64,000 nt of DNA from Takakia lepidozioides. Its lineage: Eukaryota; Streptophyta; Takakiopsida; Takakiales; Takakiaceae. The translations under genes were made by a program, and so were the position numbers. The stretch is from the NCBI GenBank assembly GCA_030704615.1, contig CM060734.1, positions 30,582,042 to 30,646,041 of the forward strand. The letters run 5' to 3'. Below, piece after piece: positions 46,583-57,790 of the stretch; position 1 is the stretch's first letter, and each line of letters opens with the position of its first letter. Below the pieces are notes generated by a model. It did no database searches and was not told where the DNA came from. It saw only the letters and a program-made list of their open reading frames with translations.

Positions 46583-47022
46583 ATGCATGCTTAGTCCGGC
46601 TTAGCTAACTCAGGAATCCGGACAGTAAAGGCGTGAGCAGAACCCGTAAGCAGATTCTTTTATCCGTGAGCAGATTCCCCCAAGCGTGAGCAGATTATTG
46701 ATGCGGACCCTAAAAGCGAGGGAACAAGTGGGCCTATTGCCGCACACACAAACTCCACTGCAACGACGCAATTTTCTCTCATCGGACCGAAGACAGACAG
46801 GTTCCATGACGACAATGTGGCACAAACTGTCGGATGAATGTATCTATGATGAACGTAAAAGGAAATGGATGAACATTGGATGAACGTTGGATGAGTGTCG
46901 GATGAAAAATTGCCCAGATGAGTGAACCATGGATGACTGCAACAATATGTGCGCAGGGATCCATGTGTTGTTGAGTTTAAATAAGTGGATTTTAATTTGG
47001 CGGAAGCTTAATTCCGGCCTAG
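46583..47022 (+). mobile_element. Possible 3' LTR start of the second chromovirus
   Basis: Begins TGCATGCTTAG directly after the purine tract. It contains three GTGAGCAGATT-type phrases and a series of GGATGAA phrases (46838-46930). The end is not resolved because the satellite begins here. Related phrases reappear at 49050-49145, so the LTR may be split by the satellite. Confidence 0.4.
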
Positions 47023-48505
47023 AAGACCAGCTAGATTAAGCTGGCGCCAACGCCACCTTCATCTGGCACATTCAGAGGGGAAAAAACAAAAAATATTAAA
47101 AATATTATTTTTGTTTTTTTGTTTTTTGGAAAACTTGCAAATGAACCCAACCCCTGCTTTGCAAGCAAAAGATCTGGCGTTTACCCAGCATGGATTTCTG
47201 GTCACCTGGAAGAAGGACATGACAACGAATCATAGCCGAGTAATTTGTAGATGCCATTCACCCCAAATAGCACACCAAAAGACCAGCCAGATTAAGGTGT
47301 CGTTGACGACACCTTAACCTGGCACATTCGGGGAAAATAAAATAATAATAATAATAATAATTATAATAATAATTATTATTATTATTATTTGAAAACTTGC
47401 AAATGAACACAGTCCTTGCTTTGCAACAAAAGACCTAGCGTTTACCCAACATGGATTTCTGATCACCTGGAAGAAGGACATGACAACGAATCATAAACCG
47501 AGTAATTTGTAGATGCCATTCACCCCAAATAGCACACCAAAAGACCAGGCAGATTAAGATGTCGTTGACGACACCTTAATCTGACACATTCGGGGAAAAT
47601 AATAATCATAATAATAATAATAATAATTTTTTGGAAAAACTTGCAAATGTACCCAACCCCTGCTTTGCAAGCAAAAGACCTGGCATTTACCCAGCATGGA
47701 TTTCTGGTCACATAGAAGAACGACATGACAACGAATCATAAGTTATATGGTTCGAGCAATTTGTAGATGTCATTCACCCCAAGTAGCACACCAAAAGACC
47801 AGCCAGATTAAGGTGTCGTTGACGACACCTTAATCTTGCACATTCGGGGAATATATATATATATATATTGAAAAACTTGCAAATGAACCCAACCCCTGCT
47901 TTGCAAGCAAAAGACCGTTTATCCAACATGGATTTCTGGTCACATGGAAGAAGGACATGACAATGAATCATAAGTTATGTGGTTCGAGCAATTTGTAGAT
48001 GTCATTCACCCCAAATAACACACTAGAAGACTAGCCAGATTAAGGTGTCGTTGATGACACCTTAATCTGGCACATTCGGAAAATAAAAATAAAAATTGGA
48101 AAACTTGCAAATGAACCCAACCCCTGCTTTGCAAGCAAAAGACCTAGCGTTTACCCAGCATGGATTTCTGGTCACATAGAAGAATAACATGACAACGAGT
48201 CATAAGTTATGTGGTCCGAGCAATTTATAGATGCCATTCACCCCAAATAACACACCAGAAGACTAGCCAGATTAAGGTGTCGTTGACGACACCTTAATCT
48301 GGCTCATTCGGGGAAAAATAAAAATAAAATAAAAATTGGAAAACTTGCAAATGAACCCAACCCCTGTTTTGTAAGCAAAGGACCTGGCGTTTACCCAGCA
48401 TGGAATCCTAGTCACATGGAAGAAGGACATGACAACAAATCATAAGTTATGTGGTCCGAACAATTTGTAGATGGCATTCACCCCAAATAGCACACCAGAA
48501 GATGT
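47023..48505. repeat. Satellite of six units, about 230-260 bp each, with a palindrome in each unit
   Basis: Units begin at about 47023, 47281, 47543, 47797, 48028 and 48260. Each has GCCAGATTAAGGTGTCGT or a variant followed by its complement, an A/T-rich variable stretch, AACTTGCAAATGAACCCAAC, CTTTGCAAGCAAAAGA, CAGCATGGATTTCTGGTCAC and GACATGACAACGA. The palindrome at 48265-48304 has 19-base arms (AGCCAGATTAAGGTGTCGT and complement). Unit lengths differ mainly in the A/T stretch. Confidence 0.95.
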
Positions 48506-49976
48506 TACAGATGTCATGTTATGCGGAGGCTGCAGCTTGCAAATTTAGTCTATTCTCTTCTCCCCCTCCTGTGCTTTACAATAGAGAGGATTTTGTGCAG
48601 AGCAAGGCTAGTATCTTCATAGACAGTTCTTCCTTCGTTTTGGACTCCGACTCTAGTAGCAGTGGATATTCTTCGTCGGAATGAATCGGCTGTTTTCAAA
48701 CGATTTATATTAAAGCACCATATGGCCTCTCCACCTTCTTTGCAATTGGGTGTTATCATCTCTCTCAACTTAGGATACCTGGTAAAAGGACAACCACAAC
48801 CCTCTACAGTTGGCAGAGGGTCACTCTGGAGCTCGGGGGATTTGGCAACCATTACTCAAAAATGCTTTTTAATTTTGCATTCAACCACAAACTACATTCT
48901 TCCATGTGCCATTCGGCCAACATACATTCATCGACCATTCATCCATCATTCATCCGTCATTTATCCATAACGATAAATTGGTATGCATGTTATACTGGAC
49001 ACTACCCGCAGTAATAGGTTCTCTAAGCCGAATAGGTGTCCGCGGTTATAGGTGAGCACATCCAGAAGCGTGAGCAGAATTCTGCTCACAAAATTTTCTG
49101 CTTACGGATTCTGCTTACGGTTTAGCAATCCCCAGGAATCCGATTGCAGAAACTTGTGTTGTACAAATTTTGTTATAAATGAAATGGTTTCCAAATGTTG
49201 TGCTTCCTATTTTGTTTGGAATGGTGATGCATGGTATGGTTGGCTAGTGTGTAGAATGCATGCTAGCTTACAAAAGTGGGAGAGGTAAATTGGATTAATC
49301 GTTTGTTTGCGCAGTGCCGAAATCGGGTGACTCCCATCCAAGGGGCAAGGAAATTTGCGCCTTCTTTGGGAGTTCACGTGTTAGTGCGCACCTGGCACGT
49401 GCGCGTACTATAACTGCGCTACCGAGGGGGTTGTCTTGTAGTGCGGATTAACGCGGAAGCTACGTGCTTCCGTTCACGTACTATAATCATGTAACCTCGG
49501 AACGAAGTCGCAGTGTGGCTTCGGCGTGATCCCGTACCTCAGGCCAACATTCCAAGGCGGACCCAATTGTAGTGATTGGGGCGCACAGTTGGTTCAAGGT
49601 TATCTTCTTAGAAAAAAAAGGTTCAAGGTGAACAATTGCTCAAGGTGATGTCAAAAGCGACATCATGAGCGATTGCAAGCAATGTTGTTGCAGTAAGGCG
49701 ATTCGATCCTCGGGGAGGATCGTCCCTTGGCCTTGAAGTGGGCCAAGAAGAGTGCACTGGGTGGAGCTTGAAAGGCTCCACCTTTGACCAGGACTTGGAG
49801 GAAGTCGGCCAAACGAGCTAGTGGAGAGTAGAGTCAAGTGGGGGGTTTGGTTCTTTACCATGGGACGCTATGGTATGGAAACAAACTCCTTGATGTGGGA
49901 CGCCACAACTTGGATGTTAGTTTCTACAAAATGGACAAGTCGATGAGGACATCGACTCCCTATTGGTGGGGGTGTG
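48506..49976. other. Unassigned region after the satellite
   Basis: A short frame at 48530-48684 (plus) ends in an acidic and Ser-rich tail (SSFVLDSDSSSSGYSSSE) after ASIFID. This resembles the tail of the ParB-methyltransferase gene (AVFIDDIAADSESSSFE), but it is too short for a firm call. CATTCATCC phrases occupy 48905-48965, and GTGAGCAGAATTCTGCTCAC is a palindrome at 49067-49086. No gene is supported in 49150-49976. Confidence 0.35.
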
Positions 49977-50700
49977 TGTCGCGGCCCTTTGCCTTGAGGA
50001 CAGGGGGCCGGGATACAAGAGGAGCTGCCTCTGTGGTGGGGGCAGTGACAACAATAGGTACGGAGGCTAAAACACCCTTGAGTGCCCAAGGCACTCAAGC
50101 AGGCGGAGGCGCTCACTAGGTGGAACCCCGCACACCGGGTTGCGATGGGGGTGGTTCCACGAGGGGTGGTGGTAGCTTAGTGGGACTTAGTGGGAGTGGC
50201 ATAGGACTCACCATGCGGCGGAGACCTTGTGGTGGGAGTCGTGGGGAGTCTTGGGACTCATCACGGTCCAATGGGGCCGTGGTGGGTGGGCCAAGACTCA
50301 CCACGACTCACCACCGGGAATGGAGGGTCTTCGTGGTGGTTCGCCATAAAATGACGGTGTTGTTTGTGAAACTCCCGCGGACAGTCACAGAAGTATATAT
50401 AGGGAATAGTAACCCCGAGTACGGTGCAAGCCCGTTGGTGACCAAAAACTAGTGAGTAACCGTGCGAACCGGAAAGCGACCAAGGTGTGGGAGCTGTTCC
50501 GGACTGCCAACAACCAAAGGGAATTTCCACTAGGCCCAAATTGAGAGAGGGTCTTGTGGAGGAGCAAAGGGGGACCGCTATGTCCCGGTGAGCAGCCGAA
50601 GCTTCGAGTTGGCCCGGCGGTCAGTTTGAGAGTTAGGCGCGCGCATCAAAGCGAATAACTATGACTTGAAGGGGAGCTTACCGAAGTGAGGTGCGCGACA
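49977..50700 (+). mobile_element. Solo LTR of the gag-only Ty3 family (724 bp)
   Basis: Complete LTR with ends TGTCGCG and CGCGACA, without primer-binding site or gag next to it. The flanking 5 bp are GTGTG on the left and GTGTA on the right, a near match for a target duplication. Orientation is opposite to the two gag-carrying units. Confidence 0.9.
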
Positions 50701-52159
50701 GTGTACATATGCTTACATACTTGTACTTATGTATGTTTATTTCTTTATGTGTATTGTATTTGTTTTCACTTGATACTTACTATTTGATAAAGTTGTATTC
50801 AAGAAGCTTTGGAATGATACCAGAATTGATATCTCATACCAGCTGGTGTTTGCGGTCATGATACTCATACTTATACCAATATCTGGAAAAAAAAAATATA
50901 CATCCACCATTATATAGATCAGACTGGTATGAAAAGACCATTCTGGTATGTCCTAAACCTGATACCAGAACACCACTGGTTATAACTTCCCCAGATAAAA
51001 TTTGCACTCGATACACCTCTCTTTGATAATTTTTTTATAAATTAGTTATATTGTGTTATTATAAATTCCCGTTTTTAATAATTTAATATATATATATATA
51101 TATTATATATATATATATATCGTTATAATAATATTCAATTTCAAGCTTGAATTCAATTTTTTCTTTTCTTTTTTTCTTGTGTTGGTTACCTTAAACTTTT
51201 TTGGCTGAAAGATGTTTTGATGTTGTTTTGGGGAGTCGATCCTAGACATGTGGCCTTGCTCACCAAAGTACTAATATGGGTTGGTGCTTCAGTATCCATG
51301 TTTTTCACAACTTCGAGTTTTTCTAAGATCTTAGGTCCATTTAGATCAATTAAATGACATATCATTTTCTATTGTTCTGTATCCACTAAGATTAAGATTG
51401 TAGATTTAGACGTCCTGACATACATATGAGTTTTAGGGATCATTTCAGAGCTTCAAATTTGTGCCCTTAAATTTTTTTGCAGACTTGTTGATTGAGGGAC
51501 GTCGCCAGGCTATTGGGCCCATGCCATGCTTTTCATGGACCTCTCATGGATTTTTTTTTCTCTTAACAAATATCGAAGCCTCTATGTTATTGCAAGCCTT
51601 GTTTCATCTAGTAAGTCGAAAGCGTTGGCTTTTGGAACTCTTGGATTCCCGCATTGTGTTTGCTAAGTATGAAATTGAAAGTTGATTGCAGATGCTCGAA
51701 GAGGACACAACAGTTTTTTGCGGAATTTGACTTCACGTAGGCCGAAGATAACATCATCTGCATCAAGATCATCTAACACAAGAGTTTCTTGGCATAACAG
51801 TCTTTCCCAAGATTGGGAATCCCCCAAGTGTTGGACTAGTATACAGCCTGACCGGGTATCCACCAGTGTTGTACTGGTATCAGTTTTAGGACATACCATA
51901 CTGGTCCTGGTACCAGACGTATTGCAAAACTTTCATACCAGTCTGGTCTATATAATACTAGATGTATCTTTTCTAGATACTGGTATGAGTATGAGTATCC
52001 TGATAACAATACCAGCTGATATGAGATATCAATTCTAGTATCATTCCAAAGCCATCATTGAATAACAAGTTTATCAAATAGCAAGTATCAAGTGAAAACA
52101 AATACAATACAATAAAGAGATAAATATACATAATATAAGTATGTAGGCATATGTACACA
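50701..52159. mobile_element. Foldback-type element with inverted arms of about 300 bp
   Basis: The left arm (50701-50995) and right arm (about 51840-52159) are inverted copies. GTGTACATATGC is at the left edge and GCATATGTACAC at the right edge, and the arms share blocks such as CACTTGATACTT / AAGTATCAAGTG, TTGATATCTCATACCAGCTG and its complement, and GACTGGTATGAAA and its complement. The interior is A/T-rich with a TA-repeat at about 51090-51120 and no convincing transposase. The solo LTR abuts its left edge. Confidence 0.75.
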
Positions 52160-54480
52160 TAAATTATTATAGTATACATACGAGAGTAAATGAGGAAGAC
52201 GTTGGGGGAGTACTGGTATTGTGGCTGGTATGAAAAAACTGATACCAGACTGATCTGGTATCTAATACCTGTGCACATACCATGCAATACCCTATATCCC
52301 AGTACAACACTATATCCCAGTACAACACTAGTATCAAATGGGGTAGTAAATAACCGGCTGGTGTTGGCTGTTGTAATATAAGTTTAATAACCAAACCCCT
52401 TGGTATTGGCAATGGTACCTAGGTCAATACCCTACATATTAGGCTGGTATTGACAAAATCAATACTTGTGCAATATCCATATTATGGGCAAAAAGAATGA
52501 CTACTGTAGTCGGTAGGCTGATTCGGCAGTAAATAATTAGAAATGAACATGCTTAATAAATAAGTGAAAATTTAGCAAAAACTGTCAAAATTCCAGAAAT
52601 TTAAAAAAAAAAAAAACTAAAATCTCAAACAAACCACTTAGCACGTCAAAAAGGTAGATTGCAATGAAAGTTGAAAAGTGCAAAGGTAATGGCCACCTTG
52701 AAGAGAATCCAACTTGCAAAAATAGACTAGGCTAACGTAGATAGTATATCAGCACAGGAGGCCACAGAGCTACCATTGTGTAGAGAACCTAGTCTGCAAA
52801 ATATCAGCGTCGGAGGTCTCAAAGATGTTTCAAGGCACAAAACACCTTTGACTGAATCTAAAATGAACTCCAAACTACATCCACAGATCCATGACTTGAA
52901 TCAATCAGATCATTGTAGTGTTGATCAATCAAATCATTTAACTTCCGCAGGTCCACACCATCTCGATTGCAATTCAGATCTTGGAAATCAGACTTGTTAA
53001 TATCCATATCAATTAGACAACGGCTCATCACCCCTACGATTGTCTCATCCACGTTCTTCCTTCACCTTGTTCCAAGTGTTGAACAACCAAATCGCATAAT
53101 TGAAAGTGATGTATCCATTGTCACTTTCTTCGTTGGAACACCTCATGTTTATATTTGCCTTTGGATCTCACTTGCTGACCAATGTTTCAACTGATCAACA
53201 TTTCATAAGCCTTTGAGTCATAGTACTATCCACCATCCACCGTGCGAGAGAAGAGACGGGCTGCTACTTAGCCAACGCGCAGATCACCGTATAGCAATAT
53301 TACTACGCCGCGATATTTGTTGAAAGCATGTTTCAGCTCTAAAGTCCAGCAGTTGTCACCGCCAAATTACTTGAAATCTCCTCGTGACATTGCCGTAAAA
53401 TCTGGAAATTTCCTTAAGTTATGTTGGAGTGTTTTGTTGGAAAGAAAATAAAACAGACTCAGACTGCCGACTACGGTATACACATGGTTATGAAGTTAGG
53501 CAGGGTGCAGATGTCAGGGTTAGGGCATGTCAAGAGGGCCCGCCATTATTCTTCACTTTTTCTTAGCACATGTCAGGTAGGGGGGGGGCGTGTTTATCTG
53601 CAGGCCCATCTCAATACTGCGCAAGAGGCTGTCCGATTTCTGCGTGCCCGCCTCAAGACCTACACAAAGGCAGCCACAAACACTTGAGAGCTAGGGTTCC
53701 ACGGGAGTGCTATTTGAGTGAGCACAAAGGTACCAGTGCTCAGAGGGAGGGGACAGCTCTGATTATAGTAGCCGTGTCTGAGTTGACTTTGCACACTAGA
53801 ATCTGGGCAGGCAGGGCTGGCCGATTATGCTCTATGCACCCCGGATGGAGCATATACCCAGGTATAGCAACCTCTCAGCGACCCACCCGTCTTCCCTATG
53901 AAGCTAGCCCCCGTTTATATCCTCTGCGGGTGTCTGAATCTGGGAAATCGATATGGGATAAATCATGCCCAATCAGATTACGCCAGGTTTATTCCACCAC
54001 CAGCTTTTAACGCCGCCGTGTAGGGCCGACTCTGCCCTGTGCGCGGCCATAGGGCTCGCCCGCTAGTACAAAAAATCATACCAGGCTGGATTCTTCACAT
54101 TTTTCGGCACTTAAAATTCTACTCATGAAGGCGTGCACCGTTCAGGGATGACATTCATCCAACATCACATTGCGAAACTACATAGGATGCCAAAAACGAC
54201 GCGACTCAGTTTTCAATTTTCATCCATGGCAGCGGCTGAGTTTTCATTTAAAACGTCATCCATGGACTCAGTTCTCAATTTTCATCCATGGCAGCGGCTG
54301 TATTTTTATATTTTAGTGTTTTCATTTTGTGATCATTATTTTTAGTTGCCTAATTTGAAAAAATTACACATGCAAGATGCCTAATTTAAATTTTTTTCTC
54401 AAGATGCCCAACTGCCAAAACACCCCAAAAATAATTATTAGGCAGGCAAGTGCCTAACCGGCTATCCCACTACGGTATAT
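52160..54480. other. Unassigned region with short tandem duplications
   Basis: 52200-52450 still has many GGTAT/ATACC words like the foldback arms. An 18 bp tandem duplication lies at 52292-52309 and 52310-52327. A 36 bp unit repeats with a 62 bp period at 54203-54238 and 54265-54300 (CATCCATGGCAGCGGCTG). The open frame at 53570-54010 has no domain that I recognise. Confidence 0.45.
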
Positions 54481-54489
54481 ATATATATA

Positions 54490-54600
54490 TAAACAACCAA
54501 GTTGCAGCTTGGTTGTAATGGACACCACCTTAGAAGTGGCTGTGGTTCAACCCCCAATTGGTGTCAAAAAGGTGTCCAAGAGACACCATAATTTATGCTT
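54490..54600 (+). mobile_element. Possible tRNA-derived SINE head
   Basis: GCAGCTTGGTTGTAATGG resembles a degenerate A box and GTGGTTCAACCCCCA a B box, at about the right spacing for a tRNA-derived pol III promoter. A TA-repeat lies on either side (54479-54491 and 54627-54641). A second tRNA-like stretch reads on the minus strand at about 54870-54780 (CAACTCAGTTGGATAGG). Both are weak. Confidence 0.25.
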
Positions 54601-54899
54601 CCTTGGGGAGGCATCACACTTTTACTTATATATATATATATGAGAGGAGAAGATAACTCTTTCAAAGTATCCTTGCCATGAGAGGCACAAGGCTCATGGG
54701 ATACCGCCCAAGGGAAGGGGGAGAAGATTATAACCATAGCCTGCATGTTCGTAGTTCAATAGATTCCATGATACCCGAGGAACAAAATTTGCAGAGAATC
54801 ATGGCCTCTTGAAACAATTGAGCCCAGAATCAACTGGGTGGCACTCATGCCCTATCCAACTGAGTTGCCTGGTGGTAAGTAGACGTCCCTCCACTTGTA

Positions 54900-57790
54900 A
54901 GCAAATGTAGTAATGTAGGGCTTCTCTAGAAGATAAAATATGAACTATGAGAGTAAGTAGGATGGTAGGTGGTCGCTCATGCATGGCAGCATGGTTATAA
55001 GTACAGTTAGGTTTAAGGTTAAGTAACATTTTCCAAGGCAGAAGCAGTTAAGTTTTCTGACAATTAACAATGTCTTTGCGAAAATACTTCAGGGAGTACA
55101 AAAGAAAAAACTAAAAGAAAAAAAAAGTAATAAAGAGGGTTATTAGTGCAGGGTTCAGTGTACCTCCTGCATTTATTGGTTGGCAGTCTGCAGCTGCAAA
55201 CAAAAAGCTTCAGAAGGATGTGTCTGATAAGGAAAGTTCAATGTACATAGATGGGTGATGAGAGAGACAGAGTTTGGAAATGTGGAAGCCTCTCGCCCAG
55301 AGGAACACACATATCAGTGTTGACCTCATGGTGGCAGGCCTGCTCGAGCTATGTACAACGCCCGATTACTTAGAGAATTCAGAGAAATCGATATAGATAA
55401 GTTATCTACAGCCTCCACATCTTCGCTATCCTTCATGAAGCTCACTGCAATGAACACAGTCTACGTACCGTCAAGGAGTTGCTTCTTCCACTTTAACTCT
55501 GCATTCCCAATCATTCTCTTCACACCTGGAGTCCGATCCTAAGATCCTAACAAGAAACCAGACGCCTGACTCCTTCACACAAAACTAGCCACTGCATCGT
55601 CATCGTACTCTTGTCAGCAGCTCAACTTGTCGCATGGATGCCATGCACAACACTGCTCATCCGTTTGGACCAGTTCAAAACTGTTTCATCCATTCATATC
55701 ACGACAACATGTGTCAAACGCCTAGAAAAATTGGTCCTGTGAGAATCTCTGAAAATCTCTGAGCCAGTCCTTGCCTTGAGTCTTGACTGGGACTTCAACT
55801 CCGTACCAAAGGTAGGTCACCTAGTACCTACAATCCCTTCAAGACACTCAGGAGTCCAGGACAGCTATTAAGTTTCTAACAGAACACCAACAGAATCACA
55901 AAGCTGCCAGGTGGGTGGTCTAATCCATAACAAAATATTCTAGTCCAAGCTTGAATTGATAGACATACCGTACTAGCAATTTCGCATGACTGCAGGTGGG
56001 CCACAATGTTGATAGTGTCTCTCCGAGAGGAGCTGCAGTGAAGGAGATGCCGTGAGCTGTTTGATGCATTGCGCTTTTCTGACACTTTCAAACCAGTGCT
56101 CCTGTACCATCCAAGTGTCTCATCTCCCCCGAGGGTTTAGGTTTTTGTTCTTTGAGGACCACCAGTACTAGACTCGAGAGTGAGGTTTGTTGGCCGCTTT
56201 TCTGAGGACTCTATGGGTCTGATCAGAGAGAAAGGATGGTCTGGTGAGGTGAGAGGCAGCCAGAGAAGCAAAATCGTGGAGGGTGGTGGATATCGACGTG
56301 GGTGATGTATACACAGTGACACCTTGCTAAGTCCGTGAGTGTTATATAGGTAATCCATTGATGATGGTCGTCGATCGGTTCTCTCCTGTCTATGAGCCGG
56401 GATGGCGCGTAGGGTACCCACGTGCCCACCTGGCCATGGAGCTGTTCAAAGTCTCTTCCTGCAATATGGATGGCGGTGGTGGCCCCTCTTGGATAAGAAA
56501 GAGAAGGGGGTGGTGAGGGAATGCGCTCTGTCAATCTTCCCACTCTCGCCTTCTTTTCATGGCGAGCTTGGCGTTCTGTATCCCGCATCCGTCCTTCTGT
56601 TGCTCTCTGTAGTTGTCATCTTGTGGTAGATAATCAGTCAGTCAGTCAGTGTAGAGGAATGCTGTTAGCTTTGGGATTCTTACTCGCATCTCCTCCTGGT
56701 GATGCACGCTCCGCTGAGTATTCTCGCAGATTCTGGCGAGCCTTCATTCGCATTCTTCTCAACGAGGTTCTTGTGCTGATCTCCCACGGTTGAATTGTCA
56801 CTTTGTGCTCGAGGGTGCATTGACAATAAACTGTTCTATAGATGTACCTCTTGCTTGGATTGTGGTTGCTTTCGTCAAGCTGTGAAATCGTACTCTGAGC
56901 ATGTATGTTCTTCGGCCATCAATCGTCATTAATCTTCCCAAGTTGGAAAGTTGAATCTAAGGAGAACGCAAATTCGTGATCAGGGAAGACCACGCTAGAT
57001 GGAGGCTCGAACACTATAGACATGTCAAGGCCAACATGGGGATAAGACCCCTGACCAGCAGCTCCTGATATTTGCAGGCAAGCATGGTCGCAGCATCCGA
57101 AAGGAATCCACTTTGCACCTTGTGCTATGGCTAAGAGGAAGAGGCACTCAGGTATGCAAATCACTTCCAATACTCCAAAGAAAAACTGAAGGTGGGAAGC
57201 TCTCTCATGGGATTCCTCCCAGCTAGCAAGGTTTTGCAACTAACTACTGTAGGTATGTGGTCCAGTTTCCATTTTGTTGTAAAGCACCACTACCATGCCT
57301 CCTGAAGCAAAACTGGAGGCCACAATCAGCTTTAATTTGATGGCGGCTAATTTGCCCCAGAGCGATAAGTGGTAGTTGTCATATCAGCAAGGACAAATGA
57401 TTCCCCGTGGCCCAAGAGTAACTGACAAATTTGAACAATTGTACAAATATATTTCATTTGCTCAATGACCTATCCTAGAACATAGTTTGACAAAGATCCT
57501 GGCCTTGGATAAAAAGGCTTATAGATGACTGCTACCTCACAATCATGTTCAGTATCTATTAAGCTCTCAAAAATTGCTTCTGAATCTACTAGGAAACTGG
57601 TAAATCAGAAACCCAAAACTTTGAGGTAGACTGACTACTAACCTTCCGGCCCAGACATTTATTTTCCATGCCCTTGTCTTCTTAGTCTGGCCTCTGACCT
57701 GAGTTCTCTGCCTCCTCTAGGTAGGCCACCATAGTGTCTCAAAAGACTACTCTAACTTTCCTGATAAGAGCCAAATCAGTATCTACAGAC
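54900..57790. other. Downstream region of NAL1-like copy b, unassigned
   Basis: Nothing certain. On the minus strand a possible gene start lies at 56108 (MVQEHWFESVRKAQCIKQLT) with a TATA-like TATATAAC about 235 bp upstream (56341-56348). A possible exon near 55540-55475 reads RTPGVKRMIGNAELKWKKQL and ends in a GTACGT donor-like site. No family is recognised, so these are only pointers. 56919-57239 is an open frame of 106 codons without a fitting splice phase to NAL1-like copy b. Confidence 0.3.

Noticed and set aside
47023-48505. CRISPR-like array
   Set aside because: The repeats are long tandem units in a plant nuclear context with only A/T-rich length variation between them, and no cas genes. 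It is a satellite.
53570-54010. Plus-strand open frame of 146 codons
   Set aside because: Composition and wording do not resemble any family, and there is no splice or promoter context.
54780-54870. Functional tRNA gene on the minus strand
   Set aside because: Only box-like words are present; the stems of a cloverleaf cannot be completed.
56919-57239. Last exon of NAL1-like copy b
   Set aside because: The open frame lies about 550 bp downstream and ends in a plausible tail. However, the candidate acceptors I tried do not match the phase left by the donor-like site at 57791-57800, and its wording does not align with copy a.
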